Assembly: GCA_040007395.1 (NCBI GenBank)
Contig: JBDTVG010000129.1
Location: 1 to 42,421 of the forward strand
Reading direction: 5' to 3'
Length of the DNA stretch: 42,421 bases
From: DATGFK01 sp040007395
GTDB taxonomy: Bacteria > Chloroflexota > Anaerolineae > Aggregatilineales > UBA2796
The translations under genes were made by a program, and so were the position numbers. Of the stretch, positions 8,101-16,284 are shown piece after piece. The notes below the pieces were generated by a model that saw only the letters and a program-made list of their open reading frames with translations, made no database searches and was not told the origin of the DNA. Each line of letters begins with the position of its first letter. Position 1 is the stretch's first letter.

Positions 8101-9940
8101 CTATTTTCGTCGGTTTGTAATTCGGAACGAGCGCCCGACCTGTCATGATCACAGCATCATCCATCAGGTTGCCGGAGTCGAAAGCCATGAAAGCCACGGC
8201 GACCTGCTTGCCATCGGCAAGAGTCAGCAAGCCAGCATCAACGCTGATATAGTAACCGTCGCTGTCGGTATCGTCGGGGCCAACGAAGCCATCTTTGCTG
8301 GCAGTCTGGATACCCATCCGGCGCAGATAATATTGGATCATGCTAGGAGCGGCGGGGCCGCGCAACGTGCCAAGCAGTTCAGCAGCCGTATCAAAGTAAC
8401 CGAGTTGTTTGCCCACTTCCGCCAGATGGACATACGCTAATGCCAGATCACGCGGAGAGTAGGTGTTGTTCGGCACAAGAATCTTTCCGTGATACACAAA
8501 CGATTCTTTGCCGTAACGGTTATCCAAACAGGTTGAACACAGCGTTCGACCCGAAAGCCACGAACGCAGTCCAGAAGAAAGCCCCATGCCTAGTGTGGTA
8601 TGTGTCCAGTTATTGAAAGCGGTAATCGGGTTATCGCCTAATTTTGACGCATCAGAATTGCGGTAAACATAGTCCAGCACATTGCCAGTGCTGTCGTTTT
8701 CGCTCCACACCGCCATCGTCCAGACGTTATACAGAATATCCTTGTAAAGGTTCCAGTTGGCGCGGTACTGCTGCGGAACATCTTTTTCGTCTTTGATAGG
8801 CCAGTATCGCACTGGGATACTTTTCCAGATCAACGGAGAGATGTTCTCGAAGAAGTACAGCGCCAAAGGGCCTTTGAAGGCCGAGGCGACAAAAGTCTGG
8901 CGATCTTGATTTACGCCTACTTCGGTGATTATCTGTGCCGCCTCCTCAACAGGAATCACCGACACACCAAAACGATTCTGCTTGATCAAATCCATAAGCT
9001 GACGGGTCAGGGATGCGCCCATTTGGCTAGGCGGAAGCCTGACGACTACATCGGCTGGCGGTTGGACAGGAACCGGCACTGCTTTGGCTTCGACATTATT
9101 CACTTCGGCAACTTTCGTCGCGGGAATCTGGGTCGGGGCGGCGGTGGCAACTTGTACCGCTGCCGCCCCCGGAGGAACGGGAGCGGCAGGGCTGCTAATC
9201 GTTTGACTCGTTTGGCTGGTCGCCTCACTGGTTGCCGCCGTTTTGGACGTGCTCGCCTTAGTGGGTTGGCTGGTAGCGGCTTTCGTCGGCGCAGCCCCAG
9301 CAGTCGCGGCGGCGGTGGCATCCGCTTCTGTGCCAGCTACTTCATCGCCATATTCCATCGAGATGTCCACCGTTTCTGCCTGCATATCAAAATGCGTAGT
9401 GAACTTCGGGGTAGGACCGTTATAGTCGGGGTTAAGCTCCCATACATAGTCTTTCGTGTGCTTACCCGTTTCGGTGTCTAGAAAAATCGTTGCGCCGTAC
9501 TTGCCATAGGTCTTGTCACCGACCCATGTCCAGACATTAATGCTGCGAAACACCGGCTTTTCTTTACCGTCGCTGTCACGAAACATGGCGGTTTTGACGA
9601 GCTTGTTCAACAGCGAAGACGCTCCGCACGACCCGAACCCGTAGCCAAGCGGCGTATCAACATAGCCTGCTTCGGGGCGAACTGAGTTCCCCATGACATC
9701 ACGTAAAAACGAATATTGGCGTTTAGGCTTCCACTGTACTTTGTCGAAAAACTCCTGCAATTGGTTGAAAGCCGCTTGGGCGTTGAGCAACCGATTCTTG
9801 TAGGTGGTGACGTAGACGAAGCCGACGGTATGCGTCCGTGCGAGTGAGGGGCTGTTTGCTGATACTGTGCGGGGTAGTAGAGTCGCCAACGCTACCAAAA
9901 CCAGCCCTGCGGCGAGAATCAAGATAAACCGTGATCGCAT
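8090..9940 (-). CDS. Exported VanW-like / class A beta-lactamase-like fusion
   Basis: The 616-residue product has a signal peptide (residues 1-29, LVLVALATLLPRTVSA) and an N-terminal domain (35-200). There SFLRDVMGNSVRPEAGY followed by GYGFGSCGASSLLNKL resembles the VanW pattern of a buried Cys after glycines. A Thr/Ala/Pro-rich linker spans 203-295. The C-terminal domain looks like Beta-lactamase2. SAFK (353-356) fits SxxK, SEN (413-415) fits SDN exactly 60 residues later as in class A enzymes, TYSPRDLALAYVHLA (493-507) fits the omega/helix region, and SKDG (548-551) sits where KTG is expected. The degenerate third motif makes true beta-lactamase activity doubtful. A cell-wall or surface role is more likely. 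Both domain calls are by eye. Confidence 0.7.
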   Translation of the reverse strand: MRSRFILILAAGLVLVALATLLPRTVSANSPSLARTHTVGFVYVTTYKNRLLNAQAAFNQLQEFFDKVQWKPKRQYSFLRDVMGNSVRPEAGYVDTPLGYGFGSCGASSLLNKLVKTAMFRDSDGKEKPVFRSINVWTWVGDKTYGKYGATIFLDTETGKHTKDYVWELNPDYNGPTPKFTTHFDMQAETVDISMEYGDEVAGTEADATAAATAGAAPTKAATSQPTKASTSKTAATSEATSQTSQTISSPAAPVPPGAAAVQVATAAPTQIPATKVAEVNNVEAKAVPVPVQPPADVVVRLPPSQMGASLTRQLMDLIKQNRFGVSVIPVEEAAQIITEVGVNQDRQTFVASAFKGPLALYFFENISPLIWKSIPVRYWPIKDEKDVPQQYRANWNLYKDILYNVWTMAVWSENDSTGNVLDYVYRNSDASKLGDNPITAFNNWTHTTLGMGLSSGLRSWLSGRTLCSTCLDNRYGKESFVYHGKILVPNNTYSPRDLALAYVHLAEVGKQLGYFDTAAELLGTLRGPAAPSMIQYYLRRMGIQTASKDGFVGPDDTDSDGYYISVDAGLLTLADGKQVAVAFMAFDSGNLMDDAVIMTGRALVPNYKPTKIDRR

Positions 9941-10180
9941 ACGAAATAATCCTCATGATTAGCCCAACGGGATCGATGTGAAAACCTGAATAAATTAGAC
10001 CATACCTTCGGCTCGCCAGAGCAAGCGCTTTGCGGGCGATTTCTCTACGCTGCCGATGGGTTTGTCTATCTTAACCTATCATTCTAGCAATTAATCTTGC
10101 ATAGCCATAACAATCTTTAGGTTTTCTCAACAAGTCTTTATACTTTTTAGGAAGAATTGTGCTGACAACCAGCCAAAAAC

Positions 10181-10220
10181 AATCAGGCCAGAAACCGAGT
10201 TAACGATTTCTGGCCTGATT
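10181..10220 (-). terminator. Rho-independent terminator after tRNA-fMet
   Basis: AATCAGGCCAGAAA (10181-10194) and its exact reverse complement (10207-10220) form a 14-bp perfect stem with a 12-nt loop. On the minus strand the stem is followed by GTTTTTGG. It lies 9 bp beyond the tRNA 3' end. The stretch 9960-10180 to its left shows no gene and must hold the promoter of the leftward gene ending at 8090. I could not pick that promoter with confidence. Confidence 0.8.
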
Positions 10221-10228
10221 TTGAGTAG

Positions 10229-10300
10229 TTGCGGGGGCAGGATTCGAACCTGCGACCTCCGGGTTATGAGCCCGACGAGCTGCCACTGCTCTACCCCGCG
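10229..10300 (-). tRNA. Initiator tRNA-Met (CAT)
   Basis: On the minus strand a 72-nt cloverleaf is complete. The acceptor is CGCGGGG with CCCCGCA, leaving the C1-A72 mismatch that marks initiator tRNAs. The anticodon stem ends in GGG/CCC around CTCATAA, also an initiator mark. The T arm is GCAGG-TTCGAAT-CCTGC. CCA is not encoded, as ACT follows the discriminator A. It stands alone between its own promoter and terminator. Confidence 0.95.
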
Positions 10301-10321
10301 CCATTTACTTACAAGAAGGTA

Positions 10322-10350
10322 ATTCTACTCCACCCGATACTAAATGTAAA
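10322..10350 (-). promoter_or_regulatory. Promoter of tRNA-fMet
   Basis: On the minus strand TTTACA (10350-10345) and TAGAAT (10327-10322) are separated by exactly 17 bp. The predicted start near 10315 is about 15 nt before the mature tRNA 5' end. Confidence 0.65.
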
Positions 10351-10385
10351 GGGTCAAACGGCAGAGTACGTCCAAAGTCGTTTCG

Positions 10386-10424
10386 CTGGAAGTCTTTCTC
10401 TAGAAAATAGAGAAAGACTTCCAG
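10386..10424. repeat. 17-bp perfect inverted repeat with GAAAA loop
   Basis: CTGGAAGTCTTTCTCTA (10386-10402) is followed by GAAAA and its exact reverse complement (10408-10424). It lies 21 bp beyond the trxA stop and upstream of the tRNA promoter. There is no clear T-run on either side, so it may be a transcript-end stem or a small dispersed repeat unit rather than a classical terminator. Confidence 0.7.
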
Positions 10425-10445
10425 AACGAGGAGCTTTACACCCTA

Positions 10446-10793
10446 CTATTTAGTAGACGGTTGGGGCTGTAAATGAGGTGCGAGTTCCGCTTCGATACGA
10501 TCCTGCGTCTTGAAGCCGACAATCCGATGGATAGGTTGCCCGCCCCGAAAGAGAATCAACGTGGGAAAACCGTAGACATCGTAGATCTCAGTAAACTGTG
10601 GAGAGTTGTCACCGTCCAGCTTGGCGACACTGAGTTTGCCCTGATATTTTTGGGCGAGCTGTTCTACGATGGGATCGAGCATTTTGCATGGCGGACACCA
10701 ATCTGCCCCAAAATCGACCAAGACTGGCAGATCTGCTTGAAGGACTTGTTCCTGAAAGTTGTCGTTCGTGACTTCAAAGGTAAACTTGTTCAT
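10446..10793 (-). CDS. trxA: Thioredoxin with a WCPPC active site
   Basis: This 115-residue cytosolic protein has the thioredoxin fold: DLPVLVDFGADWCPPCKML with the redox pair Cys33/Cys36, then the cis-Pro motif GFPTLILF with Pro77. The active site is CPPC instead of the usual CGPC. Substitutions at the second position are known to tune redox potential, so this may be a specialised thioredoxin. ATG 10793 is chosen over GTG 10802 because GGTGAG sits properly before it. The gene diverges from a MerR regulator, and its promoter carries a MerR-type operator. An in vivo reductase partner is not visible. Confidence 0.93.
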   Translation of the reverse strand: MNKFTFEVTNDNFQEQVLQADLPVLVDFGADWCPPCKMLDPIVEQLAQKYQGKLSVAKLDGDNSPQFTEIYDVYGFPTLILFRGGQPIHRIVGFKTQDRIEAELAPHLQPQPSTK

Positions 10794-10836
10794 TCTCACC
10801 ACATCCTATGGCTAGTACGTTCCGTGTGATGGACGT

Positions 10837-10867
10837 ACTGTACTTCTTAAAGTTAACTTGAAGTCAA
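10837..10867 (-). promoter_or_regulatory. MerR-type trxA promoter with 19-bp spacer and central palindrome
   Basis: On the minus strand TTGACT (10867-10862) and TACAGT (10842-10837) are 19 bp apart, the over-long spacing characteristic of MerR-activated promoters. The near-perfect palindrome CTTAAAGTTAACTTGAAG (10846-10863) fills the spacer. Its core AAGTTAACTT resembles the SoxR box. The start of transcription should be near 10830, giving a leader of about 37 nt before trxA. Confidence 0.75.
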
Positions 10868-10879
10868 GAGGCAATTTCG

Positions 10880-11287
10880 ATGGCTGAACTGACGATTAGT
10901 CAGGTGGCACGACAAGCAGGCGTGCGTCCTTCAACGCTGCGCTATTACGAAACGGTTGGCCTGCTCCCCAACCCCAAGCGGATCAGTGGGCAGCGGCGCT
11001 ACGCCGAGAGCATACTATCGCGGTTGGCAGTGATTCAGACCGCCCAGCAAGCTGGCTTCACCTTGACTGAGATTCGCATTTTGCTCAATGATATTTTGCC
11101 GAGTGCGTCGCCAACGCTACAGTGGCACGATCTGGTGCAGCGCAAACTTCAAGAGATGAACACCCTGTTACAGCATGTCCAACATATGAAAAGCTTGCTG
11201 GAAGATGTCATTCACTGTGGTGATGTACAACTCGCGGATTGCATTTACAGCACAGGGCAGAAACACAAGATGATGGGTAACGACTGA
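10880..11287 (+). CDS. MerR-family regulator, likely activator of trxA
   Basis: The 135-residue protein has the MerR N-terminal winged helix (ISQVARQAGVRPSTLRYYETVGLLP, 6-30; RRYAES, 39-44), a dimerisation coiled coil (about 78-110) and a C-terminal loop with Cys113 and Cys121. The Cys-x7-Cys spacing matches that of the copper sensor CueR, while the operator core resembles a SoxR box. There is no SoxR four-cysteine cluster, so no [2Fe-2S] centre is expected. Thiol-stress or soft-metal sensing are both open. AGAGG precedes ATG 10880. The divergent position and the 19-bp-spacer promoter name trxA as its target. Confidence 0.88.
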   Translation: MAELTISQVARQAGVRPSTLRYYETVGLLPNPKRISGQRRYAESILSRLAVIQTAQQAGFTLTEIRILLNDILPSASPTLQWHDLVQRKLQEMNTLLQHVQHMKSLLEDVIHCGDVQLADCIYSTGQKHKMMGND

Positions 11288-11328
11288 AAGCCTGAATAGC
11301 CAGCATATCTTGCTTGACAAGCACAATC

Positions 11329-12495
11329 TCACTCGCCATTTGATACACCGTCGCCGTGATAGATTGGAATACGCAAGGTGACGGTTGTCCCCTTGTTGAG
11401 TTCGCTCTTAAGTGATGCCGTTCCACCATGCAAACGCATCACTTGCTTGACAATCGGTAAGCCCATGCCTGCCCCTTGCTGTTCACGCCGATTCCGGTCA
11501 GACTGGATCATGATGTCCCAGATTTTTTCTTGATCTTCGGGCGCAATTCCACAACCGTGATCGCTTACTTCAAACTGAGCAATGTCACCATCTAGTGTCA
11601 GGGATACCCTAACATCGCTGCCTACATCGCTGAACGTGGAGGCGTTGCGGCATACCTCATAGATCGCCCCCCGCAATATATCGGAAACGGTAAAGACTTC
11701 AACCAAATGGGGCAGTTTAAAATCTCTGATGAAGCGGATCTCTCGCGGTTTTGATTCGCGCTCAATCAGCGACAGCGTATCTTTGATCAGCAATTCAAGA
11801 TCAAGCGGTTCCCCAAGTTTGGTCAATTGTAGTTTGGAATGTCCACTAATCAGTTCAGCATAGGCGACAAGCTGTTCAGCCAGATGGTTGAGTCGCTGTG
11901 TGCCACTATGGATGAGGTGCATACTCATCTGCATGTCGTTCGGCAGTTTATCGTGTTCAAGCCCTTCTGCCAGCAGCGAAAACCCACCCGTTACGTAAGT
12001 GAGTGGTGTGCGAAGTTCATGCGACATCAACTGGACCATTGCCCGCCGTGCCTCGTCGAGTTCATCCGCTGCCTGATCGCGGATTTCTTTGGTGCGTCGT
12101 AGTTTATTCCTGACCGCCACCAGAAAGTCTTCTGAGTTAAAGGGCTTAACGAGATAATCGTCCGCGCCAAGTTCCTTGCCAAAACGAATATCGCGCCGCG
12201 ATCCACGTGCCGTCAGAAAGATAAACGGGATCGTTCTCAAGGCGGGCATCTGCCGGATCGCCTCAAAGAAACCATAACCATCCAGACGCGGCATAGCAAT
12301 ATCGCTCACAATCAGATCAGGTTGGCATTGACCGCTCTTGAGAATATCCAGCGCGTCTTGTCCATCCATCGCCGCTACCACTACATAGCCTTCCAGTGAA
12401 AGTACCAGCGCTGCGTTTTCGCGGAGATCCTCGTTATCTTCAACAACAAGAATAGTTGACCCATCTTGAGAGGGTAAATTTGTTTTGGCTTCCAT
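11329..12495 (-). CDS. Response regulator-histidine kinase hybrid (REC-HisKA-HATPase)
   Basis: This 388-residue soluble protein starts with a receiver domain (13-133; acidic pocket Glu19/Asp20, phospho-acceptor Asp65, Lys117), followed by a coiled linker, a HisKA helix with His159 in MSHELRTP, and an ATPase domain with EVCRNAS (an N-box variant), DHGCGI and GAGMGLPI. A receiver placed before the kinase suits phosphorelay or allosteric control. ATG 12495 is preceded by GAGGAG and lies 8 bp after the stop of the upstream kinase gene. An upstream alternative start overlaps that gene and lacks such a site. It is the last gene of a three-gene signalling operon. Confidence 0.93.
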   Translation of the reverse strand: MEAKTNLPSQDGSTILVVEDNEDLRENAALVLSLEGYVVVAAMDGQDALDILKSGQCQPDLIVSDIAMPRLDGYGFFEAIRQMPALRTIPFIFLTARGSRRDIRFGKELGADDYLVKPFNSEDFLVAVRNKLRRTKEIRDQAADELDEARRAMVQLMSHELRTPLTYVTGGFSLLAEGLEHDKLPNDMQMSMHLIHSGTQRLNHLAEQLVAYAELISGHSKLQLTKLGEPLDLELLIKDTLSLIERESKPREIRFIRDFKLPHLVEVFTVSDILRGAIYEVCRNASTFSDVGSDVRVSLTLDGDIAQFEVSDHGCGIAPEDQEKIWDIMIQSDRNRREQQGAGMGLPIVKQVMRLHGGTASLKSELNKGTTVTLRIPIYHGDGVSNGE

Positions 12496-12503
12496 TATGC
12501 TGT

Positions 12504-15443
12504 TTACTCCTCGATTTCTTTTACACTCGGCAGCCAAAAAGCAAAAGTGCTGCCACTACCGAGCGAACTATTCAGGGCAATATGCCCACCATAATCTTCC
12601 AATAGCTCTTTGACCAGGCTCAGGCCAAGTCCTGTTCCCGGAATATTTGTCAGCGCTGCATCGCCTCGGAAGAATCGGTTAAAGATAAGTCCCCGGTCAT
12701 AGTCAGATATTCCCCGACCTGTATCTTCTACCACGCCGACCACCCACTTGCCGGGGCCAATCTCCCGATGGTTAGTGATACATTCGGAGGGCAGGGTAGA
12801 AGAAATGATGTGCTGTGTGCTATCAATAATGACACTCCCTGTATAAATCGCGATGTGTCCCGCCTCAGGCGTATATTTAATCGCATTGCCGATCAAGTTC
12901 CGCCAGATACGGCTTATATCAACGGCATCGGCACGAATCGTACAATCGTGAGTAGCCCAACGTATCTGAAGAGTCACGGCGGCAGTTTCGGCAGCGGGGC
13001 GTAGTTCTTCGATAACATCTACCCCAATATCCTTGAGATCGAGCAATTCGACCTGCCGTTCAACCGTACCCCCATCCAGCGTAGCAAGCCGCAAAACGTC
13101 TTCGATTAGGTCAGCCAGAATATCCCCCTGATAGCTGATGCGCTGCACCATCTCCAAACGCTGATCGTCGGTCAGACGATGGTAATAATTATTGAGCGTT
13201 GCGGTTCGCAATTTGATCGCAGAAAGAGGAGTACGCAATTCGTGGGAAACCGTTGCCACAAACTGATTCTTGAGGTTATCTAGCTCCTTCATATTAGTGA
13301 CATCAGTTAACAGACCTAGCCAACACTTTTCACCGGTTGCCATGACAATTGGTCGGGCGCGGTGATGTACCCAATGCGCTTTGTGCGTCTGACTGTTGAT
13401 AATACCGTATTGCGCGTCGAAATCTTCCTCTGTTGCCATCGCTCGATTCGCCAGTTCAGCCACCCAAGGAAGATCTTCAGGACTAATACACGCCAATAAA
13501 ATGTCATCTACATGAATAAACTCTGGGGGTGAAATGCCAAACAGCGCTTCGGTGCCAGCGCTGATAAAGCTAACCCCGCTGGTGACAGTGTCGGCAGTGT
13601 AGACTACCCCCGGTACCTGCTCTATCAGAGTCCGGTAACGCGACTCGGTGCTGCGTAGCGCCTGTGTTCGTGCCTCGATCAATTGCTCCAAGTTCTCCAA
13701 CAGCCGCAAATTTTCCATCCCGATTCCCAACTGCCGCCCGATAATATCTATCAGATAAATGTCGGTAGGTTCAAAAGTTCGCGGTTTTGTGTCACCGAAA
13801 AGTGCCATTCCCACGATAGTGCTGTTGGAGATGATCGGAACCTGTACGACGCTCTTGGGATGAGTCTCATCGTCTGACATCGGTGGGTTAACGATACGTA
13901 CTAGCGTTGAAAAAGCGGTTGCCTGCCCAATGTCAAGCGCCCTTTGGGGAAGTGTGAGGGGTGGGTAGTCGCTATTAGGTGGGTATCCGACATAGGCAAC
14001 CCGTTGCAGCAGCGAAGTTTTGTGATCCAGCAAATAGACTCCGCCCAATGGAAGTTCGAGGGCTTTGATAGCTCCCGGCAAAACCCGCTTGAGCATATCC
14101 ACAAGGTCGCCGCCATCCATCGTCGCCCGCGTAATATCACTGAGCGCGGTCAGTTCGACGATGCGTTGTGCTGCCAAGATCTGAGCCTGCTTGCGAGCCG
14201 TAATATCGCGTGCTACAAGTTGATACGTGTCGCCACCGAGAGCGCTGCCCAAGACTTCAACCTCAACATAACTGCCGTCAGGGCGACGCAGACGGATCTC
14301 AAAATTGTTGATCTCACCGTGCTGTTTAAGCTGCTGCATCGCATTGGTAAATAGGTCAAGATCTTGCGGCAGCACAATCTCATGAAAGGTCGAAAAAATA
14401 AGTTCAGCGTAATTGCGTACAGTCAGTGACTCAACGGCTGGATTGAAATCCAACAGGGTACCGCTTTTATCTATCACAAAGATCGCGTCTAACGCATGGG
14501 TGAACAAGGTGCGGTGACGGATCTCAGATTCGATCAGGGCATCGGTCAGTTCATAGATATTCGTCAGGTCGGTAATCGCCCCTAGTAAGCGTGGTGTGGG
14601 AGTCTCAAAGCGAAAGGCTTTATCGAGTACCTGACAGTAAGTACCATTTTCGCGGCGCAGCCGATATTCTTCTTCGAATCGATTCCCGTCACGCAGCGTA
14701 ATTTGGCGAGCCTGAATAATCTGTTGTCGATCATGAGGATGAATCGCTTCGATCCACGCCGCTTCAGTACGCGGGAAACAGCCGGGTTCATAATGTAGCA
14801 GGCTGTCGATGTCATTCGTCCACAGAATTGTTTCGTCGCCGGGAACCCATTCGTAGATCGCATCGCTAGTCAAGGCAGCGACATGTCGATAGCGTTCTTC
14901 CGAACGGATTAGCTTGTCACGCTGTTGAGCGTTATGGATCGCTGACTCTGCATAGCGAGCAAATGCTAGGGCTGCATACTGAGTTTGCGGCGTAAGGCTG
15001 TCCGTTTCATAGAAATCGATGAACAGTAGACCAACAATAATTTCCTCGACAATCAATGGTATCCCCAGAAAAGATTGGGCGCTGTTTGGTTTAGAGGGGT
15101 CGAACCGCCACAACGGGGATTGATAAATGTCAGGAATATATAGAGGTACACGGCTGCTCAATAATGTTTGTACGGTGAGCAGTTCGGCAATGGGTGTAGT
15201 GCGCCCGATGACGTTCTCAAGGGATTGCCCCTGACTATTTACGCAGGCTCGCAGTTGGATCTCCTGCCGGGACGGATCGACCAACGCAATACTCACTGCA
15301 TCGCCTGCCACTAGACGTGCCAACTCACTCGCCATCTGATTCAGGATCGTCTTCAATGGCAAGTTGGCATTAATCGCTTCGCCAATTTCGGCGAGGGCAA
15401 TCAGGGCGGCAACCGTTTGTGAAGACGGCTCATCGGCGCTCAA
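12504..15443 (-). CDS. Multi-sensor soluble histidine kinase (GAF-PAS-PAS-GAF-PAS)
   Basis: The 979-residue protein has no membrane segment. Visible modules are GAF (about 15-175), PAS (180-295), PAS (305-418, ending ARDITARKQAQ), GAF (425-585), PAS (598-716), HisKA with His734 in VSHELRTPL, and HATPase (840-972) with N-box NLIGNAIKY, EDTGRGI and GTGLGL. The ATPase domain has an unusual polar insertion of about 25 residues (874-900). The GAF/PAS ligand is unknown; no haem or flavin motif is evident. It lies 6 bp after the single-domain receiver gene and 8 bp before the hybrid kinase, so all three are surely one operon. Confidence 0.95.
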   Translation of the reverse strand: MSADEPSSQTVAALIALAEIGEAINANLPLKTILNQMASELARLVAGDAVSIALVDPSRQEIQLRACVNSQGQSLENVIGRTTPIAELLTVQTLLSSRVPLYIPDIYQSPLWRFDPSKPNSAQSFLGIPLIVEEIIVGLLFIDFYETDSLTPQTQYAALAFARYAESAIHNAQQRDKLIRSEERYRHVAALTSDAIYEWVPGDETILWTNDIDSLLHYEPGCFPRTEAAWIEAIHPHDRQQIIQARQITLRDGNRFEEEYRLRRENGTYCQVLDKAFRFETPTPRLLGAITDLTNIYELTDALIESEIRHRTLFTHALDAIFVIDKSGTLLDFNPAVESLTVRNYAELIFSTFHEIVLPQDLDLFTNAMQQLKQHGEINNFEIRLRRPDGSYVEVEVLGSALGGDTYQLVARDITARKQAQILAAQRIVELTALSDITRATMDGGDLVDMLKRVLPGAIKALELPLGGVYLLDHKTSLLQRVAYVGYPPNSDYPPLTLPQRALDIGQATAFSTLVRIVNPPMSDDETHPKSVVQVPIISNSTIVGMALFGDTKPRTFEPTDIYLIDIIGRQLGIGMENLRLLENLEQLIEARTQALRSTESRYRTLIEQVPGVVYTADTVTSGVSFISAGTEALFGISPPEFIHVDDILLACISPEDLPWVAELANRAMATEEDFDAQYGIINSQTHKAHWVHHRARPIVMATGEKCWLGLLTDVTNMKELDNLKNQFVATVSHELRTPLSAIKLRTATLNNYYHRLTDDQRLEMVQRISYQGDILADLIEDVLRLATLDGGTVERQVELLDLKDIGVDVIEELRPAAETAAVTLQIRWATHDCTIRADAVDISRIWRNLIGNAIKYTPEAGHIAIYTGSVIIDSTQHIISSTLPSECITNHREIGPGKWVVGVVEDTGRGISDYDRGLIFNRFFRGDAALTNIPGTGLGLSLVKELLEDYGGHIALNSSLGSGSTFAFWLPSVKEIEE

Positions 15444-15449
15444 GACAGA

Positions 15450-15821
15450 CTATCCTCGACGTACAAAGCGATGAACAATTGATATGAGTTCTTCAACAGC
15501 AAAGGGTTTGGTAACATAAGCATCTGCGCCCAGCTTCAGGCCATGTCCAACATCATCGGGCGTAGTTCGCGCACTGAGAAAAATGAACGGGATCTCAACC
15601 GTCAACTGATTGGCCTTGACCGATTGGAACAGATCGTAACCGTTGACCCCCTTCATTACAATGTCTGCCACAATCAGCACTGGTACTTCTTCGCGGATAG
15701 CCGCAATGGCCTCGGCACCGCTAGAAACGGTACGAACCCCAAACCCTTCCATTTCTAGAACGAGTTTCAGATTATCAGTAAGATCCTTATTGTCATCGAC
15801 GAGCAAAATGTATGCGCCCAT
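15450..15821 (-). CDS. Single-domain response regulator (CheY-like)
   Basis: This is a 123-residue receiver domain with no output domain: Asp9/Asp10 acidic pocket, phospho-acceptor Asp53 (IVADIVMKG), Ser83 (FLSAR) and Lys105 (VTKPF). It is the first gene of the operon with the 979-residue kinase and the REC-kinase hybrid, so it may be a diffusible phosphate carrier between them. It has an ATG start and a 6-bp gap to the next gene. Its promoter must lie in 15822-15960 on the minus strand. Confidence 0.93.
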   Translation of the reverse strand: MGAYILLVDDNKDLTDNLKLVLEMEGFGVRTVSSGAEAIAAIREEVPVLIVADIVMKGVNGYDLFQSVKANQLTVEIPFIFLSARTTPDDVGHGLKLGADAYVTKPFAVEELISIVHRFVRRG

Positions 15822-16220
15822 AAATTCCCTGTCTATTCAATGTGTGGCAGCGGCTGCAACTGTGCCCGAACCATCCAAAATCTGGGTCACTGCCCCTGAT
15901 TATATAACAGTCCTGATAACATATGTGACTCCATTATCTCTCTGTTTTGAATTGGCGTGTATTTAAGTTTTTTCAGCGGGGCGGTCGTTTTCTCATCCAT
16001 TGTTCAGGTGTCTTGCCTACGATCCTCTTGGTAGACGGGGGCGAGGACGGTATTATCATGGGCTGCGCCTCGACCTGATAGAAAGACTTGTCAATGGTCG
16101 GCTATAACGGTGGTGTAACAAAGTAATTCAAATTCGAACTCACCATCCGACATGTTTCAAGGTCATTGTCGGACATTGCGATCAAATTTCTATCATAATG
16201 ATCATTTTCACGGGAAACAT
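15822..16220. other. Non-coding stretch between the signalling operon and the IscB element
   Basis: I see no credible gene. The left part should carry the leftward promoter of the receiver gene. One clear structure is a stem TCCGACA (16146-16152) with TGTCGGA (16167-16173). It may be the remains of an older mobile element, because a right-end-like sequence follows directly at 16221. Confidence 0.4.
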
Positions 16221-16284
16221 AGAAAGGAGTTAAGGCGCATCCGAAGCTCTCTCATTTGAGAAAAGCCGACCTGCGTTAATACTG
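16221..16284 (+). repeat. Degenerate copy of the IscB element right end
   Basis: This stretch parallels 17808-17869: both start AGAAAGGAG, share AAGGCGCAT, contain a central hairpin (here TCTCA-TT-TGAGA) and end CCTGCG-N-TAAT-NN-TG. The hairpin sequences differ. It lies immediately before the omega-RNA 5' stem and looks like the solo right end of an earlier insertion. Confidence 0.6.

Noticed and set aside
8042..8440. Plus-strand open frame at the end of the VanW-like gene
   Set aside because: It overlaps two leftward genes with recognisable domains and shows no domain of its own.
12504..15443. Phytochrome-type photoreceptor
   Set aside because: The two GAF domains lack a visible chromophore-binding Cys context and there is no PHY domain.
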